A stretch of 64,000 nt of DNA from Tanytarsus gracilentus (GCA_038502055.1 JAXRKN010000045.1:9413501-9477500); one strand, 5' to 3'. Shown: positions 35,901 to 47,659, counted from the stretch's first letter. Notes: generated by a model not told the origin, from the letters alone. Numbers and translations: made by a program.

Positions 35901-36384
35901 GCCACACTGGCCAATGATCGTGATTGCTTAAAACTTCCACTATTGCCCGGTATGAAGAGCACGGGAGCACCCGAATACATCATATTGCGTGCATTCGTAG
36001 TGAGTATTGAGCCTTCAGCATAGGCATATAAATTGTATCGTGGGAATTTTTCATTCTCGGGAATATTGATCCGCTACAAAATATAAATTTTTAAATTATA
36101 CTTTTGAAAATTTATCAATTAAAGTGTGAGAAATTTACAGCTGGATCTCATTATTTATGTCACTGGATCTCAAATATATATGACTAATGCAGCACAATTT
36201 AAATAATTTCTTAATTAAATTAAAAACTTACCACGTAGTTTGGATGTTCAAACATAAATGTCATTTTACAATCATTTCTCTCGGTATAAATTGAATTAAT
36301 TGTAATAAATGATCCGTAAAAGTAAAGCGAGAGGCACACAAAGCCGAAAATCACAAAAATACTGCTGTAAGCTACTTTTAACAT
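32975..36384 (-). CDS. PGAP1: GPI inositol-deacylase PGAP1
   Basis: Removes the inositol-linked acyl chain from GPI anchors in the ER, allowing anchored proteins to leave. Four exons (36232-36384, 33854-36073, 33279-33799, 32975-33224) sum in phase to 1047 residues. An N-terminal membrane helix (VAYSSIFVIFGFVCLSLYFYG) is followed by YNLYAYAEG and GAPVLFIPGNSGSFKQSRS, then the lipase-type nucleophile motif VIGHSIGGKL. The C-terminal third has several hydrophobic helices separated by an acidic Glu/Ser-rich loop (EEVEKMLDELMARQREE). Length and order fit PGAP1. It starts 560 bases from the divergent zinc-finger gene, so the two may share a regulatory region. No break is seen. Confidence 0.93.
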
Positions 36385-36944
36385 GACTAGTTGATATTAT
36401 TTTGTTGGTTTAATTTAAGTGAATGAAAAACTACTCGTTAATTCACCATTCGAGACTTTACTGACTTAAATTTCTATTTTAAATGTTGATAAGAGAGAGA
36501 GAGGAAAATTTATTAAAACCCATTGAGGTGGGTGTTGAAACGCAATTCAATTAATTGGATTGAAATTCAGTCAATTAAGAATTAATTTTTTAATGTATTC
36601 ATAATTTTGTTGGAATTTCAATCAGTTATTTGTTATTATTAAAAATTAAATCGCAAACTGATACTAAAATATATTTTTTCACTCTTTAAAAATTTTATGC
36701 TAAATAAATTTGAATTTTCCCGCACTTTTTTGAATTCTCCGCAAGCACGTGTCCTTCGGTTTTCAGTTTCACTCCCCGCTTATAAAAGAAGAAGATAAAT
36801 TTTCACAGAAACAATTTTTTTCGCTCATAAACTCGAGTAATTAAGCACTTTAACTCATTAAAAAGTGCAACAAAGTGCGATTTAGTTCTCAAAGATCATC
36901 AAAAAGTTCGAGAACGAGTCGAGTGAAACGTAAAAATCGTTAAA
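36385..36944. other. Bidirectional promoter region
   Basis: Lies between the divergent starts of PGAP1 and the zinc-finger gene. AT-rich; contains GAGAGAGAG near 36495 and GCACGTGTC near 36745. Holds the 5' leaders of both genes. Confidence 0.5.
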
Positions 36945-39854
36945 ATGAGACGAAATTTTCAGAACAATAGAAACGGCAATAATTCATCGAATTTCCAGAG
37001 ACGAGATCGCCGCGATGATAGAAATGACCGCTTTAATAATAACAACGATAACTATCGCAAGCCAATGAACCGAGTAAGTGATAAAAAAAATTATTAACCT
37101 CACAAAATTTTAATACAATTTTTAATTTCACCATTTACGCAGAGCTTCGATCGTAATACGTCGTCGGATTACAAAAAGCCACGACGCGACTACGATGATT
37201 CGAGGAGTTCTTATCAGGTAACATTATGAGAGCATAAAACATGAAACTTTTTATAGAATTTAAAACCATGAAATTTACTTTGCTGTATGAGAATTTCCAA
37301 TAAGAAAATCTTTTCCCTATTTCTCCAAAATCTATATATAAAAAAAAGTCTTCTGGATGTTTAGAAAAAAAATATGTAATTCCAATAATTATCTATGACG
37401 ATGTGAATTATAAATGATACGATCGAAGCTGAAATTATAATTCTCGTTGACACGCTTAAAAGATAAAGTTGTGTGTGTCATGATTTTTGAGATCCAGAAG
37501 GTTACATATTGACTGCGTGACTGATGTGTTCACGCGCGAGTCCGATGAGCGATAGCTTTCACATAAATTTCCCTCCGATGTTCTATGTTCTATGTTGGGG
37601 AGAATGACACAGAGGTCGAGTTGGCGATGATTAGGAGAGTTTTTGGTTCTCTGATAAAAAAAAGTTAATTGATTTCTTAGGAATTGAGAGAGAGAAAGAG
37701 ATTAAAAAAACCTTAAGATTTTGAGTAGAAGAACACTTGATGTAAGTAAACGGCAGCATGACATCGAGCCATCAAAAACAAGTCAATTGCATCTGGATAG
37801 CGATTGCATGATAATTTATCTTTCACGCGCGTCTTAAAATGGTGTCACTGACACTTAAAAACACCTCAAGAAAAATTCTCTTATAAAAAAAACATATGAT
37901 TTAAAACAAAATTATACAGGATCGTCGCAATGACTTTCATCAGCATCGTGAGGGTGGAATAAGATCGGATAGATTCAATGATCGCTCATCAGGAGGAGGT
38001 AACAATTTTCGACGTGATGACTTCACGAGAGATCGTCCCTTCAATCGACACCATTCGCCGCCGGCGAGAACCAGAGACGACTCGAGAGGAGGCTATCGCG
38101 ATGAAAGAGATGCATCTTCGTCGCGTCGTGGCCGTATGAGTCCACCGCCAGCACGTCGTGATCTAAAACCGAGCATCAAGAGCCGTTTAAATCCACCACT
38201 ACGCTCATCTATTCGTTCCGTTGGAAATGCATTGACAAGATCTCGTTTAGCTCGTGCTACGGGCGGTTCGAGAATTTTGCGCAGAACAGACTTGCGCGGC
38301 GGTCTAATTGCAAAGCGTACAGCACCCGTCAATCGCGCAAAGGATTATGCGAAGAAAATTCGACAAGCTCGTTTGAAGCTCAGCGAGAGAAGCGGAAGTG
38401 CCAACAAAAGTGAATCGCGTGGACGTTCAACCTCTTCAAAGAGAAGATCTGAAGATAAAACACCGAAGAAGGAAGGCGATGGAGGTGAAACAAGCCGCAA
38501 ACCGGAGAACGACAACGAAGAAGTTGACTATTTGGCGATTGCCAATGATGTGAATTTTGATGAGGATGAAAATGAATCGACGAGCGGTATAAAGGGCGTT
38601 AAGAGTTCAATTGACGATAAGGAAAAGTTGAAAGATCAGAGTGAGTCTGATAAAAAAGCTGTCGATGAGCCATCGACCTCTAAAGACGATTCAAAAGCAG
38701 GCCGTCATCATCGTTCGTCGTCGAAAGAGCCCGACTATAAGTGTGTCCATTGCGATATGCATCTTTCTTCGTCTCAAGTAAGAATCAAAATTAATTGAAA
38801 ATTCAATTCGCTAACGATCAAATAATTTAGGACTATCGAAATCACTTGACGAGACGCACACACTTGCTTGCAATGCGTGGAGTTGCACTCAAAATTCGCA
38901 TGACCTTAAATCACTTGCGAAAAGTTCAAAGAGATCGTCAGCTTGAAATTGAGGCACGCATCAAGGATGTTGAGAAGATAACGAGTAAATATTGCATAAT
39001 TTGCAAGCTCAATTTTCGTCAATCGAAGGAGGAGCATCGCGAATCCGATGACCATAAGAAAATTCGCAATTTCTTAAAGCCAAATTGCAAGGTAAATTTT
39101 TATTTAATTTAACTTATATAAATGTAAGTTTAAATGTAATTTAATTAAATTTAGATTTGCCACATGCAAATGACGAGTCCGATGAAATATGAGATGCATC
39201 GATGCCAGCTAGATCACATGCGTCGTAAGAATAAAAAGAATGATGGAAGCGATGACGAAATTGACTTGCAAGAATTGGACATTGGCGATTTTAAGACAGT
39301 CGACTCGGTCGGGGATGTCGATGATGAGAAAATTGCTCATGGTAGTAGAATTTATTTCAAGAATGTTGCAAAGTTTACAAAACCATTAATTTAGATGAAA
39401 TCGGAATGGACACTGACGCGCCCGAGACTGAGGGTGAAGAAGCATCAAAACTGCTCGGCAAAGAATTTATTGCCAAAATTGAAGTTAACTATTGTTCCCT
39501 TTGCCGTGACTATCTTTCGCGTCGCAGTGACGACGAAAAGGCTATTGCAGATCATTGCAAATCAAAGTTGCATCAGAAGTACTTTAACCAGCGCAAAAGA
39601 GATAGCGAGAAAAAGGCTAAAGAATCGAGCGATGGAAAAAGTTCCGATAAAATCGCTTCAACCTCATCAAAGCCACAGAATGGAAATGAGGAAGCAAAGG
39701 TTGAGAAGAAAATTGACACAAGCAATGATGATATGACAAAGGTGGAAGTTAAGGAGGAGACCTCAAAGTTCAATAGGTAATTTTTTAAATTTGAGTATTT
39801 TAATAAATTTTAATAATCACATTTTTCAGATACGACGAGAAGAATGACGAATAA
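36945..39854 (+). CDS. Arg-rich nuclear protein with matrin-type zinc fingers
   Basis: Seven exons (36945-37073, 37143-37217, 37920-38777, 38831-39091, 39155-39341, 39395-39776, 39830-39854) join in phase to 638 residues. The N-terminus is Asn/Arg/Asp-rich (RRNFQNNRNGNN, DRRNDFHQHRE), like RNA-binding low-complexity tails. Four Cys-His modules follow: YKCVHCDMHL...YRNHLTRRTHL, YCIICKLNF...HRESDDHKK, ICHMQMTSPMKYEMHRC, and VNYCSLCRDYL...IADHCKSKLH. The spacing is that of matrin/U1-type fingers, which bind double-stranded or structured RNA. The C-terminal layout resembles the insect CG8108 and vertebrate CIZ1/ZNF318 type, but I hold that identification loosely. Acidic-Ser stretches between modules suggest phosphorylation. 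Nuclear location is inferred. Confidence 0.85.
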
Positions 39855-40073
39855 TTATACTTGCTGCACATTCAGACACGTTTTTAATCATCTTACACAT
39901 TTTTCACACTTTATAAAGTCTTAAAAATCTCATTCAATGAAATGGAAAGGAAAAAAATAAAAATTGCAAAATAATTTTCGAATTTAATTTTATTTAATTT
40001 TGTATTTTTGAAACTACACAAAGTCGTTTGATGATCGGGCATCGCGCAAAGGAGAAATAAACTATGTGAGACA

Positions 40074-40708
40074 TTAAGCCATATAGTGAATACGGCTACC
40101 GAATCGAGCTGGTGGACGTGGATAGTCGTCGGGAAGGCCAGGCGTAGCGTCAGCATAGACTTTCTTCTGTTTCTTGGGCGGTGCTGGTCTGTCAGTGTGG
40201 TGAATTTTAGCACGACAGAAGTAACCGTATCCTGGTCGTTCCATACCTAGGTTGTCGAGCATGCACTTGTCGAGTACGCCCTGAGTATTGCGGCAGCTAA
40301 AATGTTCGCAAATTTATGATAAGCTTTAAAATAGTGCAACTTTCACTCACTGTTTAAAGTGTAAATCGCCGCTGCTCTTGTCTAAGCAATTTGCGTATTG
40401 TGTAAATTCCGCGTAGCAAGTCTTCTTAACTTTACGGAAAAACTCGAGAGCGCAAGCGGTCACAGCACGTCCCTCGTTTAAGCACTTCCTTGGATCTTCC
40501 AGTTCCGAGCGGCAGAGCACGAATTCCTGCAACGAATGATGATGTAACGACATAACATAACAAACAATAATTTTATACTCACATTATTCTGATTCTCACA
40601 ATACTTGCCCATATGAAATGCACCAGCTCTCAATGCGGCACTGGAGAGGTTGATTTCCTCGACGGTGAGTTCTTCATCCGTCGGGAGTGAATTTTCCCAA
40701 GTTGCCAT
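40074..40708 (-). CDS. NDUFA8: NADH dehydrogenase 1 alpha subcomplex subunit 8
   Basis: Accessory subunit of mitochondrial complex I on the intermembrane-space side (Drosophila ND-19). Three exons (40583-40708, 40351-40526, 40074-40296) join in phase to 174 residues. The cysteine-rich CHCH-type pairs are visible: YCENQNNEFVLCRSELEDPRKC, ACALEFFRKVKKTCYAEFTQYANC, CRNTQGVLDKC. These are imported and oxidised in the intermembrane space. The C-terminus has the typical GYFCRAKIH and RPPARFGSRIH. No presequence is expected. It is convergent with the zinc-finger gene (220 bases between stops). Confidence 0.95.
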
Positions 40709-40974
40709 CTGAAATAAAAATTTTCACACACCGTCAATTCGAAATTTTCTTATTCATTCGAATTTAAATTGGAGTTTGCAATTTTCTTGAGATGTAAACT
40801 AAAAACTATCTCTAGATAATTAAAATAAGTTCCTTAAATTACCACTAATTAATGTTTTTCTACAAGAAAATTACAAAATAATTTTTTATGTTTTGAAAAA
40901 TTTTACTTTTCAAGTTTCGTCCCCCTCGCAGTGAAAAAGAAGCAATTTGAATTTTAAGAAACCGTTAATTTTTA

Positions 40975-41624
40975 TTAATCATCATCTTCGCTGCAATATT
41001 CTTTCCATTTGACATCTTCAGGGCTTATGTCGGCTTCCAAAAGATCTCGGGCCTCTAAAAATTGAGAAAATTGCTCGGGAATATTCATTAGTTTGCGGCA
41101 CTTTGCGCGATATTGTCTCCATGTGATCTGATCGTAGTTCTTGTGGTCTTTTGCCCATAATTTATAGTTAAGTCCATACTTATCGATGAAATAGCCAAGC
41201 TCTTTAACTTGACACTTTGGAAGTTTAAACTTTGATTCTTTCGGAACATTCGCCTCTTCTTCCAGCTTATCGAGGACATGCTGTTTGGCAAATTTTGTTG
41301 GTTCAATGTCTTCCTCAACAAATCCATTCTTAAGAGTTTTCGCTTGTTTTGTGTGTTTTTCCTTGAAACTTTCGACTCTGAAGTTCTTCTTTACATCATA
41401 TACCAAGCCCATCTCCTTGATGTTCGTTGCCAATCCCTTCTTTCTGTCCAGACCTCTTCGTATTGCCGGACTACAAATGAAATTTTAATAATCACGATAA
41501 ATTTTTGGCAATTTTAAGCTCACCATTTAATTTTTCCCGTGCTATTGATCTTCTTCTTGAGGTTCTTCCGGTTCTTATCATACTGAAATGATTTACTTCG
41601 GCGATTTTTTTGTGTTCGAACCAT
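40975..41624 (-). CDS. NOP16: Nucleolar protein 16
   Basis: Two exons: about 41523-41624 and 40975-41471. The start MVRTQKNRRSKSF is followed by a Lys/Arg-rich N-terminus typical of nucleolar proteins. The body holds the family signature CPAIRRGLDRKKGLATNIKEMGL and, near the end, the KYGLNYKLWAKDHKNYDQIT block then QYRAKCRKLMNIPEQF. It ends in an acidic tail (CSEDDD). NOP16 acts in 60S ribosomal subunit assembly in the nucleolus. It is divergent from the HSF2BP homologue, 315 bases apart; that interval contains a ~105 bp block also found upstream of NKRF. Confidence 0.93.
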
Positions 41625-41710
41625 TTTTTATGTGAATTTTAGAATATTTCTCGATTTAAAAACAATTCGAATGTTTTTGTGCACATGTGAGAGAAGAAAT
41701 AATAATAAGA

Positions 41711-41818
41711 AGTGGATTTTAAAATTCTGAAAAATCAATTTTATTTGAAAATTAATTAATAATGATCAGGAAATAAAGGAGAAAAGATCCAGGAAATAAA
41801 ATTATAAGCCAAAAAGTT
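41711..41818. repeat. Duplicated upstream block, copy A (before NOP16)
   Basis: About 105 bases that align with 44569-44672 at roughly 80% identity. Shared landmarks are TTCTGAAAAATCAATTTTAT, ATGATCAG, AATAAAGGAGA, and GATCCAGGAAATAA. It starts 87 bases upstream of the NOP16 ATG and lies in the divergent promoter shared with the HSF2BP homologue. Confidence 0.75.
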
Positions 41819-41938
41819 CTATGTATGTGAAAGATTCTTACGTGATTCTTATGTGATAAAAAAAATTCAAAAAAAATATTCCCTGATAAACTAAAATTTT
41901 GTTTACATTTTCAAAAAAATAATTTTTTCTTCGAAAAC

Positions 41939-43164
41939 ATGGCAAATATTGAGCAGTGCCATCAAATTCTCATAGATCAAGCTCATCTGCTTGTTGACGC
42001 TAGCGAAACACTCGGAAATTTTATCAAAAATACTCTGGAATTTTATCAAGAGATGACGCAATATTTTGTGAGTAAAAGCGACGAAGATAAAAAGGATTTG
42101 AGGGAATTTGAGCGTCACAGCAGCAAATTAAAACAGTACATCGATCAAGTACACAATGAAATTCCTACATTAAGTGACAGTAAGCATATAATATGTTAAA
42201 TATTGAATTTTTTAAAGATCCAGTAAACTTTTTAGTGATCCAAAGATCAGAAAGCGCATTAGAAGAATGCCGGCGTGAAAAAACTGAGCTTCAGAACGAG
42301 TTACAATTCCAAAAAGATGAAACTGAAGAGTTTAAGAAGAAAAACGAAGAAAACTTATCGTAAGCATAGCTAATGACCACTCTACATATCTCTAATTAAT
42401 TTTGTTCATAGCTCGATGAATATGCAATCAACATACTCCGCTGCACTGGGCTCCGTTTTTGGCACGATGCTATGGAAAACATCGAAAACACAGGAAATAA
42501 TCGAGACTTTTATTGATGCGGGCTTATTGAACCAGTTCTTGAATATTGCTAAAAACACGCTCACTGCATTCCGTGAAACGTACAAAAATGAACTCCCAAT
42601 GGTCGAAACTCACGAGCACAAATTTATTTTCTCAATCTATGGAATTTTCATCAATGTCGTTGCACAGCGAATCGGAAGAGATTTCGTTTTAGAGCGTGAA
42701 ATTGGCGTTGAATTTGTTAAAGACTCGATTGCTTATTTGGGTGAGATAACGATGCCAACTGGACAACTGCTGAAGCGACTCATCTTGATGATGCTGTATA
42801 ATGTCACCATTACAAAGCGAGGATCACTGCTGATACAACTAGCCGAAAACGGCGTCGAGAGCATTCTAAAGTGTCAAGATCAAAATCATTCGACTGAAAT
42901 TCAAGCACTTTCGCTCACATTAATGACGACATTGATCAAGGAACTGCCTACACAAGAGTTTTGTGACAAAATAATTAATTGCGTAAGATTTTAAAAGTTA
43001 ATTAAAAAGTTATCTTTATTTTAATTTTCTTAAATTTTAAGGTTTCACAGCCCAATATTCAAAAGTTATTGGCATCAACCGACGAGAACGTCAAGTTTTA
43101 TTGCAGAAAGTTTATCGAAAAGCTCCAAGAGTTGGGCAGTGGCGACACATCGATGGACGATTAA
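41939..43164 (+). CDS. HSF2BP: Heat shock factor 2-binding protein homologue (meiotic BRCA2 partner)
   Basis: Four exons (41939-42179, 42236-42359, 42412-42982, 43042-43164) sum exactly to 352 residues. The N-terminal 130 residues are alpha-helical and charged, consistent with the coiled-coil oligomerisation region. The remainder is an armadillo-like helical domain. Matches to HSF2BP include ALGSVFGTMLWKTS, HKFIFSIYGIFINVVAQRIG with RDF, and ILMMLYNVTITKRG. In vertebrates this protein binds BRCA2 and loads recombinases at meiotic breaks; the name derives from HSF2, not from a chaperone role. Its proximity to Hsp70 is therefore probably chance. The gene ends 5 bases from the convergent NKRF stop. 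Confidence 0.85.
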
Positions 43165-43169
43165 AAGTT

Positions 43170-44494
43170 TTACTTTTTTTCATCAATTAAAGGCTTAAAA
43201 ATTTCATATTTTTCACACAAATAATTGTTGCCTTCGAGGAGTTTCTGTTTAAGAAATTTTGGACTAATTTTGGTAGAGATGACAAGATGTCGCGATTCAT
43301 TTTTGCCATAACTCTTTGTCTTAAGGTTATGATGCATTGCAATCCTGGAATAATAAAAAAATTACTTTAATGAATTATAAAATTGAATTAAGAATCTTAC
43401 TGATGAATTTGAGCTCGTTCCTCTTTGGTGAATTCGGGTGAAAAAACTAAATCGTACTCGACGTGATTGTACTTGAAATTTTTCAAAAGATCCTCGAAAT
43501 ACTTTTTATCGAAGGATGGGTTATCATTTCCAAGTCCGTTACGACCAATCTTGATGCTAAGATTGATTGGATCAATAATTCCCTGATTCTTTGTGCCTAA
43601 CGAGCTACCTTTCCAGCCCAAAGCCTGCAGCATGCGAAATCCCAGATTATCCTCTTTAATTTTCTCAAACTGTTCCGTTGTCTTGCTTTTATTGCAGTTG
43701 TTGCGCTTGATAACATCATCAGGAGAGAAGAATGTAAGTTTTGAACGAATTGTGTAGCAATATCCACGTAAAATTATCTCTAAAGCTTTGTCGGCTATTT
43801 TCTTCGCACTTTTCTTACCGTCACCTTGTCCCTCAGCCAACAATTCATCATTGAAAATGTAAAAATATTTTCCTTCCTTATCGTCGTAGCTCTGCACGAA
43901 TTTGCCAATTGTTGCCATAAAAACTAGAGTTTTACCCAAATCAAAGACTCCATTTAGGTCCTCAAAAGCAACCACATCCTTAAGGAGATTTCTTCTATTT
44001 TCTAATCGTTGCTGTTTTGTCAGACAAATGAGTTGAGGTCCTTCAACATGTGACTCGATGCTGTTCCGAAAGGCTGTATCAAGTTCAGCATAGTTAATGC
44101 GAGTTTGATTTGATGCTGCAATTACTTCAGGTTGTTGATGTAGCTGTAATAATTCTGGCGATTCCTTCTTATACTTCAACTTAATAGCAGAATCAGCACC
44201 GACCAACGTACGTTTCAACGTACTCTGTCTCGATTTACGATATTTCTGTACTTCCGGAACTTGATTAGCGAGTTCGGCTATTTCCTGCATGATCACATCT
44301 GAGTAAGTACATCCGAGTGTCTCAATGTTGATAAAAAGTTGTGCATTCCTCATTAAAATTTCTTCTCTATCAAAATTATCCCAGTGGTAAATTAAAAAAG
44401 ATTTTCTCAAGATCCAATGTTCGTAAGGCTCGTGTTCCTTTCGATATAAGTCAAAATTTACTTTCTTATCAGAAGGACACTGACTTGATGCCAT
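43170..44494 (-). CDS. NKRF: NF-kappa-B-repressing factor homologue (XTBD, G-patch, R3H)
   Basis: Two exons: about 43402-44494 and 43170-43346. Domains in order: an XRN2-binding XTBD near residues 18-70 (EPYEHWILRKSFLIYHWDNF, LGCTYSDVIMQEIAEL), a middle part with a dsRNA-binding-like segment (KFVQSYDDKEGKYFYIFN...GDGKKSAKKIADKAL), a G-patch (LGFRMLQALGWKGSSLGTKN), and an R3H domain across the splice (FTKEERAQIHQ then IAMHHNLKTKSYG). NKRF recruits the exonuclease XRN2 and the helicase DHX15 to pre-rRNA in the nucleolus and protects it during stress. The stop codon is 5 bases from that of the convergent HSF2BP homologue, so the mRNAs must overlap. Start MASSQCPSDKK is the first Met. Confidence 0.9.
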
Positions 44495-44568
44495 TTTAAA
44501 ACTGATTTAAGTGCCAAAATATTAAATTTAAAAATTTCAACTTTTTCGCGTGTTTTGTTTACTTTTTT

Positions 44569-44672
44569 GTGGGTTTTAAATTTCTGAAAAATCAATTTTA
44601 TTTTTAAATGAATCCAAATGATCAGAATAAAGGAGATGAGATCCAGGAAATAACATTACTAAGGCTCAAAAC
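44569..44672. repeat. Duplicated upstream block, copy B (before NKRF)
   Basis: Partner of 41711-41818. It starts 75 bases upstream of the NKRF ATG, nearly the same distance as copy A from NOP16, in the same relative orientation, and lies in the interval shared with Hsp70. Confidence 0.75.
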
Positions 44673-44939
44673 TTTCGTTACTTCATTAAAAAAATCGATT
44701 GAAATATTTTACAAATTTGTCCTGGATTTTCAAATTTGAGTCGTTAGAAAATTTCGATTTTTTGCTTCTTTAATAAAAATTTACATTTCCTGGATTAAAA
44801 TTTGAATTTTCTTTTTTTAAAAAAATCTCGCTTTTCAGGAAATCGTCTATAAATTCACGAATGACTCATCAACGACGTCAGAAAAGAAAAATGAGAAAAC
44901 CAGCGAAAATAAAATGAGAAACCTGTTGATTTAAATCTT

Positions 44940-45017
44940 TTCGTGAAGGAAAATTTGAGAATTTTCTCGATGCTCACTTTCCATTTTCCACACTTGAAAG
45001 TCTGAAAAATATATAAA
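44940..45017 (+). promoter_or_regulatory. Heat shock elements and TATA box of Hsp70
   Basis: TTCGTGAAGG at 44940-44949 and GAATTTTCTCGA at 44959-44970 both show alternating GAA/TTC units at the two-base spacing bound by HSF trimers. ATATATAAA follows at 45009-45017 and an ATCAGTTGT initiator-like sequence near 45040. The arrangement is that of a heat-inducible promoter. Confidence 0.75.
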
Positions 45018-45297
45018 CTCACAGATCATTCATGATCATCATCAGTTGTGAGAAGATTTTCAAACCGTTAAGAAGTGGAAAGAAAATTATTCTGTTAAGT
45101 TAATAATTTTAAAAAAGTAAGAAATTGAAAATATTGTAAGAATTAAAATTTATTGTTTTAAAAAAATAAATAATTTAATGAGCTCAAGATGATCACAAAA
45201 ATTAACGAACCGTGAAAATATTTTCTATGATGAAAAATCTATTTTTAGACTCCATGAGTGTCATAAAAAATTTTCATTCACAGAAAAATCTTTTGAA

Positions 45298-47525
45298 ATG
45301 TCTAAAATTGCAATCGGAATCGATCTCGGCACAACCTATAGCTGCGTCGGTGTATTTCAGCATGGTAAGGTTGAGATCATCGCTAATGAGATGGGCAACA
45401 GAACAACACCCAGCTTCGTCGCTTTCAATGACTCGGAACGATTGATCGGCGATGCCGCTAAAAATCAGGTACATTTTCAAAATTCCATGATCTAAAATTA
45501 AAAGAAGATTAAGATTCTAAAATTAGCTAGCACAACATAAGAAGGTTTTCAAGATGAAAAATAAATTTTTTTTTCACCGGTGCACGCTTTGCATGATGAA
45601 ATTTGTGGGCGGTGGTTGAATGAAAAATAATCGACAAGGTGTGGAAATTTTAAAATTTATTAAAAACTCATTTGAGTTCTAAAATATTTTCATAATTTCC
45701 ATAAATTTCCATCGCTCGACATTTCAACACCCACTCTCGAATTTCTATCTAAAAAAATCTTCATATTTAAACACTAAAAAATTATTAATGGCAATCATCA
45801 TAAATCTTTCAGGTGGCGATGAATCCTCAAAACACTGTCTTCGATGCTAAGCGTCTAATTGGACGAAAATTTGACGATGAGAAAATTCAAGCTGATATGA
45901 AGCATTGGCCATTCAAAGTCTATAACGATTGTGGAAAGCCAAAAATTCAAGTTGAATTTAAGGGCGAAATTAAAAAGTTTGCGCCTGAGGAAATAAGTTC
46001 CATGGTGTTGGTTAAGATGAGAGAAATTGCCGAAACTTATTTGGGTCAAAAAATTAATGACGCTGTCATCACAGTTCCCGCCTATTTTAACGATTCGCAA
46101 CGTCAAGCCACTAAAGATGCTGGAGCTATTGCAGGCTTGAATATCCTTCGAATTATTAATGAACCAACCGCCGCAGCTCTGGCATACGGGTTGGACAAAA
46201 ATCTCAAAGGAGACAAAAATGTTTTAATTTTTGATCTTGGCGGTGGAACTTTTGATGTCTCGATTCTTGCAATTGACGAAGGAAGTCTTTTCGAGGTGAA
46301 ATCAACAGCTGGTGACACTCATCTTGGCGGCGAAGATTTCGATAATCGTCTTGTAAATTATTTCGTTGAAGAATTCAAGCGGAAACACAAAAAAGATTTG
46401 AGTGGAAACGCAAGAGCTTTAAGACGTTTGAGGACGTCTTGTGAGCGAGCTAAAAGAACTTTGTCGTCATCAACTGAGGCAAGCATTGAGATCGACGCAC
46501 TTTTTGATGGCGTTGACTTTTACTCGAAAATTTCGCGCGCACGTTTTGAGGAGTTGAATATGGATTTATTTAGAAGCACCCTCGAACCAGTTGAAAAGGC
46601 ACTTACTGATGCTAAAATGGATAAGGCGCAAATTAATGAAGTTGTGCTGGTCGGTGGTTCAACTCGAATTCCTAAAATTCAGAAAATGCTGCAAGATTTC
46701 TTCTGCGGTAAAGCTTTGAATTTCTCAATCAATCCAGACGAAGCTGTCGCGTATGGAGCTGCGGTTCAAGCTGCCATCTTAACTGGCGACACAAGCTCAA
46801 CAATTCAAGACGTGCTTTTAGTTGATGTTACACCACTTTCGCTGGGAATTGAAACCGCTGGTGGAGTCATGACAAAATTGGTCGAGAGAAATTCTCGAAT
46901 TCCATGTAAACAACAGCAAACTTTTACGACTTTTACTGACAATCAAAATGCAGTCACAATTCAAGTTTTCGAGGGTGAGAGAGCAATGACGAAGGACAAT
47001 AATCTTCTTGGGACTTTCAATCTCACTGGAATTCCGCCAGCGCCACGTGGCGTTCCTAAAATTGAGGTCACTTTTGATCTCGACGCAAATGGAATTTTAA
47101 ATGTCAGCGCGAAAGATAATTCGACCGGAAAGCAAGAGAAAATCACAATCAAAAACGACAAGGGACGACTCTCGAAAGCTGAAATTGATCGCATGTTGGC
47201 CGACGCTGAAAAATATCGAGAGGAAGATGAGAAGCAGCAGCAAAAAATTGTGGCACGAAATCAACTCGAAAGTTACATTTTTGGATGCAAGCAAGCTGTT
47301 GAGGATTCACCTGCTGGTAAATTAACCGAAGATGATAAAAAAATTGTTCGCGATAAATGCACATCCGAACTTAAGTGGCTCGATTCAAACACACTCGCCG
47401 AAAAAGATGAATTTGAGGATCACTTGAAGGACACACAAAAAGTTTGCAGTCCAATTATGGCAAAATTACATGGCTCTGGAAATGCACAGCAACAAGGCAA
47501 ACCAACTGTTGAGGAAGTCGATTAA
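45298..47525 (+). CDS. Hsp70: Cytosolic Hsp70 with one intron
   Basis: ATP-dependent chaperone. Exons 45298-45468 and 45813-47525 give 627 residues. Visible signatures: IGIDLGTTYSCVGVFQ at the start, IFDLGGGTFDVSIL, VLVGGSTRIPKIQKML, and the C-terminal EEVD that binds TPR co-chaperones and marks the cytosolic class. The tail between the substrate-binding domain and EEVD is short, making the protein a little shorter than the usual 640-650. A 344 nt intron follows KNQ near residue 57, whereas Drosophila heat-induced Hsp70 genes lack introns. With heat shock elements and TATA upstream it is likely inducible, or it is a cognate with both basal and induced expression. Confidence 0.95.
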
Positions 47526-47659
47526 ATTTTTAATAACACTGCTAACACGTAACTAATGCACATTATCGAATAATTTTTGTAATGAGTTCTGAATAAATTA
47601 TCAAAAATCAAATTATAAAAATTTTATTCAGTCACGATTGAACTTTCAGTGGGTTTAGA

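Noticed and set aside
37380..37450. Possible C/D snoRNA in the zinc-finger gene intron
   Set aside because: ATGACGA and CTGA boxes with short flanking complementarity are present, but the C box has a mismatch and the spacing is too short for a normal C/D snoRNA.
45212..45445. Plus-strand frame overlapping the Hsp70 leader
   Set aside because: It overlaps Hsp70 codons in another frame and has no features of its own.
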